Source of the DNA: Parasegetibacter sp. NRK P23
Lineage (GTDB): Bacteria; Bacteroidota; Bacteroidia; Chitinophagales; Chitinophagaceae
Direction: 5' to 3'
Assembly (NCBI RefSeq): GCF_023721715.1
Contig: NZ_JAMDLG010000015.1
Span: 1-36,851, forward strand
Length of the DNA stretch: 36,851 bases
Position 1 is the first letter of the stretch, and each line of letters begins with the position of its first letter. The notes under the pieces were generated by a model. The model was not told the DNA's origin and did not search any database. It saw only the letters and a program-made list of their open reading frames with translations. The translations under genes and the position numbers were made by a program. This document shows positions 1 through 9,407 of the stretch, piece after piece.

Positions 1-61
1 TTTGGGTTCCCTGACTTTTCACATTGATTAAGCTAAATTATTACAACAACACAAACATACG

Positions 62-424
62 AGACGCACTGCTTCCTGCTTCATTCCTCGCAGCCTCGCA
101 GAGCGGTTGAGGTGCTGCAGGCTATGGGAATTTTCTCGCAACGGCGCTACGACGCAACGGCATTGATTATTGGAGAGCTTTTTTTTTTGTGTGTGTTTCT
201 TGCATTCGAAGGCGCAAAGGCTCCAAGTGTTGTTGAAACATAATCATTGCTGATAGCCCACCCATAAAGAAGCTATTCAATCATGAGCTGACGTTGCGCC
301 TGCGAGGAACGAAGCAGTGCGCCGTTGCGAGAAAAAAATACATCCGACAAAGCCTCTCCCCAATCAATTAATGCCTTGCGTCCTTGCTGCTGCGAAGCAG
401 GAAGCAGTGCGCCGTTGCGAGAAA
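62..424. repeat. Cluster of inverted and direct intergenic repeats (TTTCTCGCAACG family)
   Basis: The first 460 bases hold no convincing gene. They contain several copies of one repeat family. 131-147 (TTTTCTCGCAACGGCGC) is the exact reverse complement of 319-335. 65-82 is the exact reverse complement of 394-411. The 24-base unit beginning GAAGCAGTGCGCC occurs identically at 311-334 and 401-424, exactly 90 bases apart. The outer ends of the inverted pair read TTTCTCGCAACG on the left and CGTTGCGAGAAA on the right, the same termini as the element at 26906-27129. The layout suggests a REP/MITE-type non-coding element with an added partial copy. An open frame at 317-583 lies inside these repeats and is not credible. 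Confidence 0.8.
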
Positions 425-460
425 CAAAGCAATCGTGTGAAACATTGCGTGCACCTAACC

Positions 461-2899
461 TTACTTCCCCGAGAGCATCTTCTTCAGTACCGGCATGAAA
501 TACCCGCCCACCACGCTTCTTGCCTGAAACCCTACCATCTTTCCGGAAGTGGTCTCATGCCAGTCGCTGATGGGTACGCGTGAACCCGTTTCCTGCGCGA
601 ACTTATATACTGGCGCGATGAGTTGTTTCATCTTAGCAGCGTCTTCGGTGAGGGAAGCCGTCCATACGATCCAGTCGGATTTGGTATAGGTTTTTCGGCT
701 GTCGAGGGGTAAGCCGTAAGCCTGTTGTTTGGTGAGGTAAAAATCTGTTTCCTTCGTGTACACATCTTCCGGGAAGAGTTGCAGGGAAAGCACTTTATCC
801 CAGATGAGGTTGTATTTCTGGCTCCAGGTATTCTTATTGCTGAAGGTGAGCGCATAATGGTCGCCGTCATCTGCCATTTCCATCCATTTTTGGCTCATCG
901 TTTTGGCCATCTCTCCATATTTTTCAGCAACTGATTTTTCACCAAGTATTCCGGCCAACTGCGCGTAAGCGCCGAGGGCTGTGATGGCTTTTAGGGAAAG
1001 ATTGGCATTCCTGGCGAGGTGTCCGGCAAAATCATCTGTACAAAGTTGGTTCGCGGGATCGAAACCTTCTCTGGAGAGGTATTCCGCCCAGGTGCTCAAT
1101 GTTTTCCAGTGTTTACGCGCGTATTCAGCGTTTCCTTCCGTTTTCGCGATGGCGGCGGTGAGCAGGATCATATTACCAGATTCCTCCACCGGCATATCTT
1201 CCCCGTAAGTTTGTCCGTTAGCGATGGGATAAGTTCCCAGGTCGTGTGCGGCGAAAGGCTTTTTCCATTTCCCACTTTCGCTGTAATAAAATATTCCGTT
1301 CAGCATGCCTTTCAGCAGATCGGGATTGTAGAGCAGGTAAAGTGGTGCCGAAGGATAAGTTACGTCGACAGTATTAATGGAGCCGTTGCTGAAATTTTCT
1401 TTGGATAAGAATAGCAACTCACCCTCCGGACTTTTCACCAGCTTGTGCGCGGCTATACTTTGCCGGTAGCCAATTACACATAGTTCAGCGAGTGCTTTCC
1501 CTCCCGATTCCAGCGCATCGTTGTATACTTTTGCATCCATTTTTGCGGCACGTTCGGCTATTTTACTATACCCGGTAAACGCGGCATTCAATTCCTTTTC
1601 AATCGTGTTGCCGTTTTCTTTCCACCATGGCAACAGGTTTTGACCAAAATATTGAATAGGGAAAAGATCATCGTAACCGAGTAACAACAACTGTGTTGCA
1701 GGTGCCGATCCAATTTTTCCTATATCAAGTATGGTATTAAGCGATAAACTTTTTCCTTCTTTTAAAGTTGCCGGTTGAGTTCCTTTAGCAAGAAAGGCTT
1801 TCCCAGCTTCTGTGTTGGACACAAACTGCACCACATCTTTACCCGATCTGGCAGCCACATAAAAATAACCCCAATCGATGCGGAGATTGTCCCCTTTCTT
1901 TTTCAATACCGGCTGCTCCTTTGTTCCGGCTTTCAATATACTGAGCACTCCATTTTGATAGGCGGAAGCCATCACTTCCTGTACTGGTTCATTCACGGCG
2001 ATATCCGTCGCGGCAGAAAACAAAAGTTTCACCTGATGCGGTTTTCCATCCTTTGAATGAGCTTTAAAATCAATATACGATACCGGACGCGCCACCAGGC
2101 TAAGGTCATCCGCAAGCAATGGAGATAGGAAATCGACCTGGAGGTGAACGGAGCCACATTCAAAGCCATAGGTCGTTTTCGTGGCGGTCATTTCCCGGCT
2201 GGACTGAATGGCCACAGGCATATCCTCGGCTTTCTTCAAAGGTTCCATTACAAAACCTGCATCCAGCAAAGTTCCGCCGGCAGTATTTTTTACATGGATG
2301 GCCAATGTGTTCTTTCCTTTTACGAGTCCTTCCATAGGGAGGAAGATGTATTTTTCGTTCCAGCCATCGTGTTTATACACCTGTTTTCCGTTCAGAAAAA
2401 CCACCACATTGTCGTCGTGTTTTAACTTAAGGAAAGTTTTTCCTGCGGGCGTATCCTTCAGGTCGAAAGTTCGGATCGCAAAAAGATCCGGGCTGTACCA
2501 ATACGTTTTCACAAGACTTCTATTGTCGCCGAATGGCGCTATTCCTGTCTTCCAGTTTCGCGTATCAAAACCAGGTTGCATCCATCCCGCTTCCGGTGTG
2601 GTTTCGGTATATCGGAAATTGTATTCACGTTCATCGGCAGCGGGCAAAATAGTCTCGTACAATTTTGCTTCCTTTCCCATAAAGCGGTAAAGTTTTCCAT
2701 CTACATTGATGATGCCCAGTAAGCCATGATCAGTTCCTGTCCAGTGTTTGGTAGGTGAAGCCGTGAGCTCATCCGTAAAACTCCAGATACTAAAGTAGGG
2801 ATCGTGGGTAATCAACGGGTAAGCGGGCGCTTTGTTTACCTGCGCGAAGCTGTATCCGAAGGAAAATATTAAGAGCAAAAGAGCCTGAATACGTTTCAT
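461..2899 (-). CDS. Secreted glutaminase-A-like family protein (DUF4965/DUF1793 type)
   Basis: This 812-residue protein has a clear signal peptide (MKRIQALLLLIFSFGYSFAQ) and should be exported. After it come the blocks typical of the fungal GtaA-like family: an N-terminal segment around THDPYFSIWSF (about 31-41), a DUF5127-like beta region, and a helical C-terminal half with the motif TYGEDMPVEESGNM near 610 that is typical of DUF4965/DUF1793. Residues about 95-222 form an apparent jelly-roll insertion (YSPDLFAIRTF, VFLNGKQVYKHDGW) of galactose-binding-like type. The family name comes from an Aspergillus glutaminase, but bacterial members are mostly untested, so a glycoside- or amide-cleaving role is inference. 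The gene is divergent from the T9SS protein at 3044. Confidence 0.85.
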   Translation of the reverse strand: MKRIQALLLLIFSFGYSFAQVNKAPAYPLITHDPYFSIWSFTDELTASPTKHWTGTDHGLLGIINVDGKLYRFMGKEAKLYETILPAADEREYNFRYTETTPEAGWMQPGFDTRNWKTGIAPFGDNRSLVKTYWYSPDLFAIRTFDLKDTPAGKTFLKLKHDDNVVVFLNGKQVYKHDGWNEKYIFLPMEGLVKGKNTLAIHVKNTAGGTLLDAGFVMEPLKKAEDMPVAIQSSREMTATKTTYGFECGSVHLQVDFLSPLLADDLSLVARPVSYIDFKAHSKDGKPHQVKLLFSAATDIAVNEPVQEVMASAYQNGVLSILKAGTKEQPVLKKKGDNLRIDWGYFYVAARSGKDVVQFVSNTEAGKAFLAKGTQPATLKEGKSLSLNTILDIGKIGSAPATQLLLLGYDDLFPIQYFGQNLLPWWKENGNTIEKELNAAFTGYSKIAERAAKMDAKVYNDALESGGKALAELCVIGYRQSIAAHKLVKSPEGELLFLSKENFSNGSINTVDVTYPSAPLYLLYNPDLLKGMLNGIFYYSESGKWKKPFAAHDLGTYPIANGQTYGEDMPVEESGNMILLTAAIAKTEGNAEYARKHWKTLSTWAEYLSREGFDPANQLCTDDFAGHLARNANLSLKAITALGAYAQLAGILGEKSVAEKYGEMAKTMSQKWMEMADDGDHYALTFSNKNTWSQKYNLIWDKVLSLQLFPEDVYTKETDFYLTKQQAYGLPLDSRKTYTKSDWIVWTASLTEDAAKMKQLIAPVYKFAQETGSRVPISDWHETTSGKMVGFQARSVVGGYFMPVLKKMLSGK

Positions 2900-3043
2900 G
2901 TGTGTATGTATTGTAGGAAACTGAAATTAGGGAGAAGGGGTGGATGGAAGTGTTAATGGAAATTAATTAGGGGGAGGCAGTGTGCCAGGGCGTTTTTCTA
3001 TTTTTTAGTAAAAATTGTATCTTGTCTTGCGAAATACCCCTAT

Positions 3044-6000
3044 ATGCGCCCTTATCTTATTGTGTCCGTACTGATCTGTCTCAGTTTTTCCTTTTCATTT
3101 GGCCAGTCTGTGTCATCTTCCAAGCAAATCGGCTTCAGCGAATATCCCGGAAATGTAAGAGGATATGTAAATGACAAGGATGGGAATAAATACATGCTTA
3201 TTAACTTCATGGGAACTTTTTCACCTGACAGTTCCGTAACTTATTCGGGGAAAGGAGAAGGAGATGTATTGCTAATCAAATACAATCCAGACCATACCGT
3301 AAGTTGGGCCAAGAATCTTGGAACCGAGTATTCGGAATTTTCGCAGAATCTATCGCCTGACAATAATGCATTGTATTATGATTCCATCAAAAACGAGCTG
3401 CTGATGCTCACCAATATCACCTTCCCACAAAAACAGGATATGGTGCAATATGCTGGCATAACGGTTCAGTTCCCGCAACCTCAGCAGACAGCAATCCTTA
3501 TGACTAAAATAGCTGCAGACGGGAGTACCAAATGGATCAGGCAGCTAAGTCATATGCCTATGAGCATTCTTCCGGGAAAAGACAGAATTGACTTATTTTT
3601 CAGCAGTTTGTTTTCACCAACTTCAACCGGTACAATTATACAAATAGGAAGCACAACAATAAATGTTCCTATACTACCTTCACAACAGTTCACCTATGCT
3701 TTGGTTTATGCTTCCCTCAGTCAGAATGGAGCTGTAACGGTCACCAAAAAAATGCAGATACTTAACCAGTCGACCTTCAATATAAGCAATCTTATCGCCG
3801 CTAAAGACCGGTTTATCATGACTATGACTATTGGTGGTGATTCTGTGATACTGAACGATAAAAAGGTCCGCTTTACGGAAAATAAAATTTCAGACAGGTA
3901 CATTTTCGCAATAGATACAGCCTTTGAAAATATTATTGCAAGTCCATTTCCCAACATTTCCCTTTCACCACAATTTTACATAGAAGAAACAGATAGAGTA
4001 TATTGCAAAGGGGTATTCCCCAATGCATCCACTTATCTGATTGGAGGGAGCCATGTTCCTGCCAATAATGAGCAAATACTTTTTGGCTTTAACCGTAACC
4101 TGGTGTTGCAGGAAACGCATCGGATAGCTCCCTATTATGTTGGCCTGAACTATGAAATCCGGCGAAATATATTGTTAATAGGGCCGATAATGCGATTGGG
4201 TGACAGCCTTTACTTTACAGGTTGTATTACCGGAGGAAATGAATTTTCCGATGCGAACGTAGCACCCGATAACGTAACAACACGGGTATTTTTTAATGAT
4301 GCAAAAACACTGGACCTTAACGGGCAATCCAATGCATTCCTGGGTCATACCAATCTTCAGTTGCAGCAGCCGGAACTTCATTGGATCGGCGAAATGGAAT
4401 CTCCCCTTTCTAACGGACAAATATTCCTCCACCAGCTACAGGTAATAAGAGATAAAAAAGTAATCGAATTCATACCCGGGGATACAAAAGGAACCAAAAG
4501 ATGGCAATATGATCTTACACAAAAGAGACTTACGGCCAAAGACACCACTAATACACTGGACCTTCTTGACCCCACCCAATATATTGAAACTAATACAGAT
4601 GGATCTTACATCATTGCCGGAACTTCATTTGGAAAGCTGAAAATAGACGAGGAACTAAGCATTAAAATGAGGCCCCGGAAAGCTGGAATATATTTCGCCG
4701 GCATCTCCCCTACTCAACAAACTTCGTGGATATCCAGAATCGAAGGTTCGTATGAGTCGGTTTCCCTTCAGCAGTTCAGGAGAAACAATGGCCTGTACTA
4801 TTTCCATGCACGGTTAACAGGCGCACTTAACAGGCAGAATTATCTCAAAGCAGGAGCAACGATTATTCAAACCGGCTCAAGTCAAAATGTAAATATTCTA
4901 GGATACCTGAACAACAAGGGAGAAATAACAATCAAATACCATCCGGGAAATCAGCCGCTTGATATATCCGGGGCCAGCCTGATCGAATTTTCTTTTGACG
5001 AGCATTCCGGTGAAGTTAACGCCATGATGCACTCCAGGGAGCTTACTAAAATTGGTTTCTTTATGAACAAAGGTTATTCCGCTGACATCAGTGATGTGAT
5101 CGTCCGGTTTGACTCGTTGTTAAATTATAAGGATTCGAGGGGCCTCAGGATAGTATCCACGCCTTCAAAAATGGCAGGATACAATTTTTTTCAATTCCTT
5201 TCAATGGCTGGAAGCGGGAACAAAATGTTCATTTCGGGAAAGTCACTTCCCCGTCAACCAAATGAACAGATTGCCCTGGAAACATTTAAAGGGAACATGC
5301 TGCTTCAAAAATTCCCCTTAGATACGTTAAGTTTTGATGACATACGGTTGGCGCTGATCAGGTTCCATTGGGAAGAAGGAATCAAATGGTCCAAAAAAAC
5401 CAACAGAACATCAGGCACAACTATGGTTACGGTAGGCAATATACAGGTTAAGGAAGGTGAACTTGAATATATGAACAATAAACTTTACATGTATTTCAAG
5501 TTGCCGAATGTTCTGATCAGCAGTACATATTATTGGGACAATCATCTTGTTTCAAAACAAACCTCCATTCCATCCAGTGCAGATAGAACAGAATCACTTG
5601 TTTGCCTGGACACAATGGGAAATTTTCAATCCAAACTTCCGCTTTATGGTGCTCAATCGGCTAAATCCTTAAAAAAGAAGTATGGCCATAACACACTCTT
5701 ATTAAGTGTGTTTTTTTCCAACCCTATAAAGATCCTTGAACAAACATATACTTCAGCGGGTTTCGCCGATGCGTTAGGACTTATCATAGATTCCGCCCTG
5801 AACATCAAAAAAAGAATACACCTGCATTCCACCGCCCAGGAATTACTGCAGGATTTTGATTTCACGCCCGACACCACAATTCTACTCGCGGCCCATATTC
5901 AGAAGGAAACGAACATCGCCCTCCAAAGAACTTCCAATTCAACCGTAAAAGAAGAGGACCTCCAGGAACAAAGCGTGATCATCACTTACCGTTCCACGAT

Positions 6001-6283
6001 GATCACCCCCGTTCCGGATACGCGACTTTCTTCACTCCTGCTGTACCCTAATCCATCCAAAGCCGGCTTTTATACTGATCTGGGCACATCTCCGGCAGGC
6101 GCTTACAATATCGTGGTATTCGATATGCTGGGCAGGGCCGCTTTCTCAAAAAAGATCAATTGGGTACAGGGTAGCCCGATACCGGTTCAGTTACCAGGAA
6201 CAGTAAGAAAAGGAATGTACTTCGTTCAGGTAAAAACAGCAAAAGGAAAGAACATCCACGCCACCAAACTACTGATTGAATAA
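3044..6283 (+). CDS. Large secreted protein with type IX secretion C-terminal sorting domain
   Basis: This 1079-residue protein has an N-terminal signal peptide (MRPYLIVSVLICLSFSFSFG). Its C-terminal T9SS type A domain covers about 995-1079, with LYPNPSKAGFY, VVFDMLGR and GMYFVQVKT in the expected order, so it should cross the outer membrane by the type IX system and be anchored or released. The middle has repeated strand-rich phrases such as DGSYIIAGTSFGKLKI and ILMTKIAADGSTKWIRQL, which resemble the SBBP-like beta-propeller repeats of other Bacteroidetes surface proteins. No catalytic motif was recognised. By eye the body of the gene is more AT-rich than its neighbours. Function is unknown; adhesion or binding is only a guess. 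Confidence 0.85.
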   Translation: MRPYLIVSVLICLSFSFSFGQSVSSSKQIGFSEYPGNVRGYVNDKDGNKYMLINFMGTFSPDSSVTYSGKGEGDVLLIKYNPDHTVSWAKNLGTEYSEFSQNLSPDNNALYYDSIKNELLMLTNITFPQKQDMVQYAGITVQFPQPQQTAILMTKIAADGSTKWIRQLSHMPMSILPGKDRIDLFFSSLFSPTSTGTIIQIGSTTINVPILPSQQFTYALVYASLSQNGAVTVTKKMQILNQSTFNISNLIAAKDRFIMTMTIGGDSVILNDKKVRFTENKISDRYIFAIDTAFENIIASPFPNISLSPQFYIEETDRVYCKGVFPNASTYLIGGSHVPANNEQILFGFNRNLVLQETHRIAPYYVGLNYEIRRNILLIGPIMRLGDSLYFTGCITGGNEFSDANVAPDNVTTRVFFNDAKTLDLNGQSNAFLGHTNLQLQQPELHWIGEMESPLSNGQIFLHQLQVIRDKKVIEFIPGDTKGTKRWQYDLTQKRLTAKDTTNTLDLLDPTQYIETNTDGSYIIAGTSFGKLKIDEELSIKMRPRKAGIYFAGISPTQQTSWISRIEGSYESVSLQQFRRNNGLYYFHARLTGALNRQNYLKAGATIIQTGSSQNVNILGYLNNKGEITIKYHPGNQPLDISGASLIEFSFDEHSGEVNAMMHSRELTKIGFFMNKGYSADISDVIVRFDSLLNYKDSRGLRIVSTPSKMAGYNFFQFLSMAGSGNKMFISGKSLPRQPNEQIALETFKGNMLLQKFPLDTLSFDDIRLALIRFHWEEGIKWSKKTNRTSGTTMVTVGNIQVKEGELEYMNNKLYMYFKLPNVLISSTYYWDNHLVSKQTSIPSSADRTESLVCLDTMGNFQSKLPLYGAQSAKSLKKKYGHNTLLLSVFFSNPIKILEQTYTSAGFADALGLIIDSALNIKKRIHLHSTAQELLQDFDFTPDTTILLAAHIQKETNIALQRTSNSTVKEEDLQEQSVIITYRSTMITPVPDTRLSSLLLYPNPSKAGFYTDLGTSPAGAYNIVVFDMLGRAAFSKKINWVQGSPIPVQLPGTVRKGMYFVQVKTAKGKNIHATKLLIE

Positions 6284-6298
6284 CCGTTATTTAACGGT
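6283..6298 (+). terminator. Short hairpin directly after the T9SS gene stop
   Basis: ACCGTTATTTAACGGT follows the stop codon immediately and can form a 6-7 bp stem. A run of five Ts lies about 10 bases further on (GTTTTTCC). It is a weak terminator candidate. Confidence 0.35.
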
Positions 6299-6384
6299 AT
6301 CCCCATTTGTTTTTCCACCCATCACCCAACAAAACCAGCGCATTATATGTACATTAGGTGAACTTAAACGCCGATGTACATACC

Positions 6385-8181
6385 ATGAGAGTGATCTGGA
6401 AATACCTGCAGCCATACCGTTGGTGGATACTGCTCGCCTTAGTGCTGGCCGGTGCCGCGCAGGTGCTTGCGTTGTATGACCCTGTGATTTTCGGAAAGAT
6501 CATCGATGAATACGCATTGAAGCCCGGCGATAAATCGGATGAAGAGATGGTGAACGGGGTCATGTTGCTGCTGGCCCTGGCCATCGGGTTGGCATTGGCG
6601 GCAAGGCTTTTCCTCGTATTCAAAGACTTCGCCCTCCGGCTCGTTATCCAACGTTTCGGGATGCAAATTTTCAACGATGGACTGCGTCAAACTCTACGAC
6701 TGCCCTTCCACGAATTTGAAGACACCAGCAGCGGCGAAGTGCTTTCCATACTTCAGAAAGTGCGCAGTGATACGGAAAGGTTCATTACTTCCTTTATCAA
6801 CATTCTTTTCTCTTCCATCGTGGGCATCGGCTTCCTGGTATGGTACGCATTCACCAAACATTGGGCGCTGATTCCCGTGTTTCTCGTGGGCGTAGTGCTG
6901 CTTGGCGGCTTAACCAGTATACTGAGCAGGTCCATCAAAGTATTACAACGTTCCCTGATCCGGCAGAACCGCGTGATGAGTGGCACCATTACGGAATCCT
7001 TGCGGAATATAGAGTTAGTGAAGAGTTTAGGGCTAACCTATCCTGAAATACGGCGGTTGAAGAAACATACACAAGACATTTATGATCTGGAGATGAGCAA
7101 GGTACGGAAGGTGCGTACACTCAGTTTTTACCAGGGCGCGATCCTGATGTTGCTGCGCCAGTCGATTCTATTCATTTTACTCTGGCTGATTTTCCGGAAA
7201 GTACTTTCTCCCGGCGAACTCATTTCCATGCAATTCATTTCTACGGCGATCATCGGCCCTTTGCAGGACCTAGGCAGTATCATTCTTTCTTACCGGGAAG
7301 CAGAAGCTTCCTTGCAGGCCTTTAATGAACTGATGGCCAAAGAACCGGAGTTCCGGCCGGAGGATCCCACCGAGATCGGCGCTTTCGAAAAACTCCGGTT
7401 TGAATCGGTCACCTTCAGGCATAAGAACGCTTCGGTGAACGCGCTGGACGCGATTTCCTTTGAAGCGAAACTGGGCGATACCATTGCTTTCGTGGGACCA
7501 TCAGGTTCTGGAAAATCAACCCTCGTGAAATTGCTGGTTGGCTTATACACGCCGGTGAAAGGCACTATTTACTACGACGGCGTTCCTTCGCGGAACATCC
7601 GGTACAACCAGATGCGGCGGCAACTCGGTTTTGTAACGCAAGACACCCAGCTTTTCTCCGGGACCATCCGCGAGAACCTGCTTTTCGTAAAACCTGATGC
7701 CACCGATGCGGAGATGATGTCGGCCCTGAAACAAGCCGCGGCAGATGGTTTGGCCGGACTGGAAAAGGGATTGAATACTTTATTGGGTGAAGGGGGAAAG
7801 AAGTTGTCTGGCGGTGAAAAGCAACGTTTGTCCATCGCGCGGGCATTGCTCCGGAACCCGAGGTTGCTCATCTTCGACGAGGCAACTTCCGCCCTGGATT
7901 CACTCACGGAAGAACAGATCACGGCAACCGTGAGAGAAGTCTCCCGCAGCAAGCGGCAGATCACGGTGCTGATCGCCCACCGGTTATCGACCATCCTTCA
8001 TGCCGATACCATTTTTGTATTGGAGAAAGGACGCATTACAGAACAGGGTTCGCACGCCGAACTACTGGCCCGCAAAGGGTTGTATTACGCCATGTGGCGC
8101 CAGCAGATCGGCGAACGGAAACCCCTTCCCATACCCGAAGATGTGCTTCCGGAAGATGGGTTGGAAGAAGAAATGGCTTAG
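6385..8181 (+). CDS. ABC exporter, fused permease and ATPase
   Basis: Starting at the ATG at 6385 gives MRVIWKYLQPYRWW, the usual exporter N-terminus. An upstream GTG at 6358 would add nine non-conserved residues, so the ATG is preferred. The first 300 residues carry about six membrane helices. The nucleotide-binding domain follows, with Walker A GPSGSGKST (371-379), signature LSGGEKQ (474-480), Walker B LLIFDE (494-499) and the H-loop histidine H532. This is the half-transporter layout of MsbA/lipid and multidrug exporters, working as a homodimer in the inner membrane. The substrate cannot be told from sequence. The gene converges on galT, and the two stop codons overlap in the tetramer TTAG at 8178-8181. 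Confidence 0.9.
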   Translation: MRVIWKYLQPYRWWILLALVLAGAAQVLALYDPVIFGKIIDEYALKPGDKSDEEMVNGVMLLLALAIGLALAARLFLVFKDFALRLVIQRFGMQIFNDGLRQTLRLPFHEFEDTSSGEVLSILQKVRSDTERFITSFINILFSSIVGIGFLVWYAFTKHWALIPVFLVGVVLLGGLTSILSRSIKVLQRSLIRQNRVMSGTITESLRNIELVKSLGLTYPEIRRLKKHTQDIYDLEMSKVRKVRTLSFYQGAILMLLRQSILFILLWLIFRKVLSPGELISMQFISTAIIGPLQDLGSIILSYREAEASLQAFNELMAKEPEFRPEDPTEIGAFEKLRFESVTFRHKNASVNALDAISFEAKLGDTIAFVGPSGSGKSTLVKLLVGLYTPVKGTIYYDGVPSRNIRYNQMRRQLGFVTQDTQLFSGTIRENLLFVKPDATDAEMMSALKQAAADGLAGLEKGLNTLLGEGGKKLSGGEKQRLSIARALLRNPRLLIFDEATSALDSLTEEQITATVREVSRSKRQITVLIAHRLSTILHADTIFVLEKGRITEQGSHAELLARKGLYYAMWRQQIGERKPLPIPEDVLPEDGLEEEMA

Positions 8182-9218
8182 AATGTTCTTTCTTCAGGCA
8201 ATGCGCGCAGGCGTTCGGCTGCCCATTCGGCGGTTACATCACGCTGCGGATTCGCCAGCATTTCGTAGCCCACCATGAATTTTTTAACCGTGGCCGAACG
8301 CAGCAACGGCGGGTAAAAGTGCATGTGCCAATGCCATCCGGGATGCGGGCCATCGTTCACCGGAGCCTGGTGCATACCTGCCGAATATGGAAAGGATACT
8401 TCAAAAAGATTATCGTATTTGGCCGTGAGTTTTTTGAGGATGGAAGCCATCGCTTTTCTTTCTTCAACCGTGAACTCAGGTAATGCCGGTACATGTCGCT
8501 TGCTGATGATCATGGTTTCGAAGGGCCATACCGCCCAGAACGGCACCACGGCCACGAAATGTTCATTCTCCACTACTACCCTTTCCCCGAGTTTACATTC
8601 CAGCTCGGCATAATCCGACAAAAGGCTTTTTCCTTTCTCCTGGAAATAAGCGGCCTGCCTTGCGGTCTCTTTCGATATCTCCAGCGGAAGCGATGCCTGC
8701 GCCCAAATTTGTCCGTGCGGATGCGGGTTAGAACAACCCATGATCTCGCCTTTGTTCTCGAAGATCTGGATATAACGGATATCCTTGTTCGAAGAAAGGT
8801 CGATGAATTCACGGGTCCAGAGTTCGATCACTTTTTCAATGCCTTCAACGGGCAATTGTGGTAAAGTAAGACTATGGTCGGGAGAAAAACTGATCACGCG
8901 GCAGATGCCCTTTTCACTCTTCGCCTGCAGCAGTCCTTCCACATCCAGTCCACCTTCCGGAGTATCCTGTAATAGTGCGGAATAGTCGTTGGTGAAAACG
9001 AAGGAATCTGTATAGTCCGGATTCACGCTGCCATCGGCGCGGGTATTGCCCGGACACAGGTAGCATTTGGGATCGTAAGCAGGCCTGTTGTCTGCGGGCA
9101 GACTTTCCACTTTTCCCTGCCAGGGTCTTTTGGTGCGGTGGGGAGAAACTAATATCCATTCACCGGTCAGTTGGTTGAAACGGGTGTGGGGATGTTCTTT
9201 GAAGTCGAATGCAGTCAT
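8178..9218 (-). CDS. galT: Galactose-1-phosphate uridylyltransferase
   Basis: GalT exchanges UMP between UDP-glucose and galactose-1-phosphate in the Leloir pathway. The 346-residue product has the normal family length. The active-site triad HPHGQ spans H166-Q170, with H168 as the expected uridylylated nucleophile. A metal-binding CxxC pair is seen at C52/C55 (CYLCPG). The N-terminus RFNQLTGEWILVSPHRTKRPWQG is the standard GalT opening. No galK, galE or galactosidase gene lies nearby, so it stands alone. A -7 box and a LacI-type palindrome upstream suggest sugar-dependent repression. The product call is firm. Confidence 0.96.
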   Translation of the reverse strand: MTAFDFKEHPHTRFNQLTGEWILVSPHRTKRPWQGKVESLPADNRPAYDPKCYLCPGNTRADGSVNPDYTDSFVFTNDYSALLQDTPEGGLDVEGLLQAKSEKGICRVISFSPDHSLTLPQLPVEGIEKVIELWTREFIDLSSNKDIRYIQIFENKGEIMGCSNPHPHGQIWAQASLPLEISKETARQAAYFQEKGKSLLSDYAELECKLGERVVVENEHFVAVVPFWAVWPFETMIISKRHVPALPEFTVEERKAMASILKKLTAKYDNLFEVSFPYSAGMHQAPVNDGPHPGWHWHMHFYPPLLRSATVKKFMVGYEMLANPQRDVTAEWAAERLRALPEERTF

Positions 9219-9248
9219 GGTTGAAAATTTTAAGGCAATTCAATCAAC

Positions 9249-9260
9249 GTAATCGATTAC
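9249..9260. promoter_or_regulatory. LacI-family operator candidate in front of galT
   Basis: GTAATCGATTAC is a perfect 12-bp palindrome with a central CG. With its flanks (CGTAATCGATTACA) it fits the LacI/GalR-type consensus TGNAANCGNTTNCA at 13 of 14 positions. It lies about 15 bases downstream of the galT -7 box and 30 bases before the start codon, in the early transcribed region where a bound repressor would block RNA polymerase. Confidence 0.6.
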
Positions 9261-9275
9261 ACAAATGATTTTGAG

Positions 9276-9283
9276 CAAATATA
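9276..9283 (-). promoter_or_regulatory. galT promoter -7 box
   Basis: On the minus strand this reads TATATTTG, an exact match to the Bacteroidetes -7 consensus TAnnTTTG. Transcription would start near 9272, giving a leader of about 55 bases. No good -33 TTTG lies at the expected distance. Confidence 0.55.
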
Positions 9284-9407
9284 GAGATTGTGGAAGAAAT
9301 GAAAGGTGGCAACTCAAAAACTATCTGAAATCCATCCACCATTTTATTTCAGCTGGCATACGTGAGGGAACCGCAATGCCGTTGCAGGTCTGAAATTCTC
9401 ACCGTCT

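Noticed and set aside
62-424. CRISPR-like array at the left edge
   Set aside because: Only two exact direct copies, in mixed orientation with inverted arms, no regular spacers, and no cas genes.
317-583. Open frame of 88 codons on the plus strand
   Set aside because: It runs through the repeat cluster and into the antisense of the 461-2899 gene; no family features and no start context.
6347-6381. Repeated ATGTACAT at 6347-6354 and 6374-6381 before the ABC exporter
   Set aside because: Palindromic 8-mers 27 bases apart could be an operator, but there is no consensus to match and no promoter box nearby.
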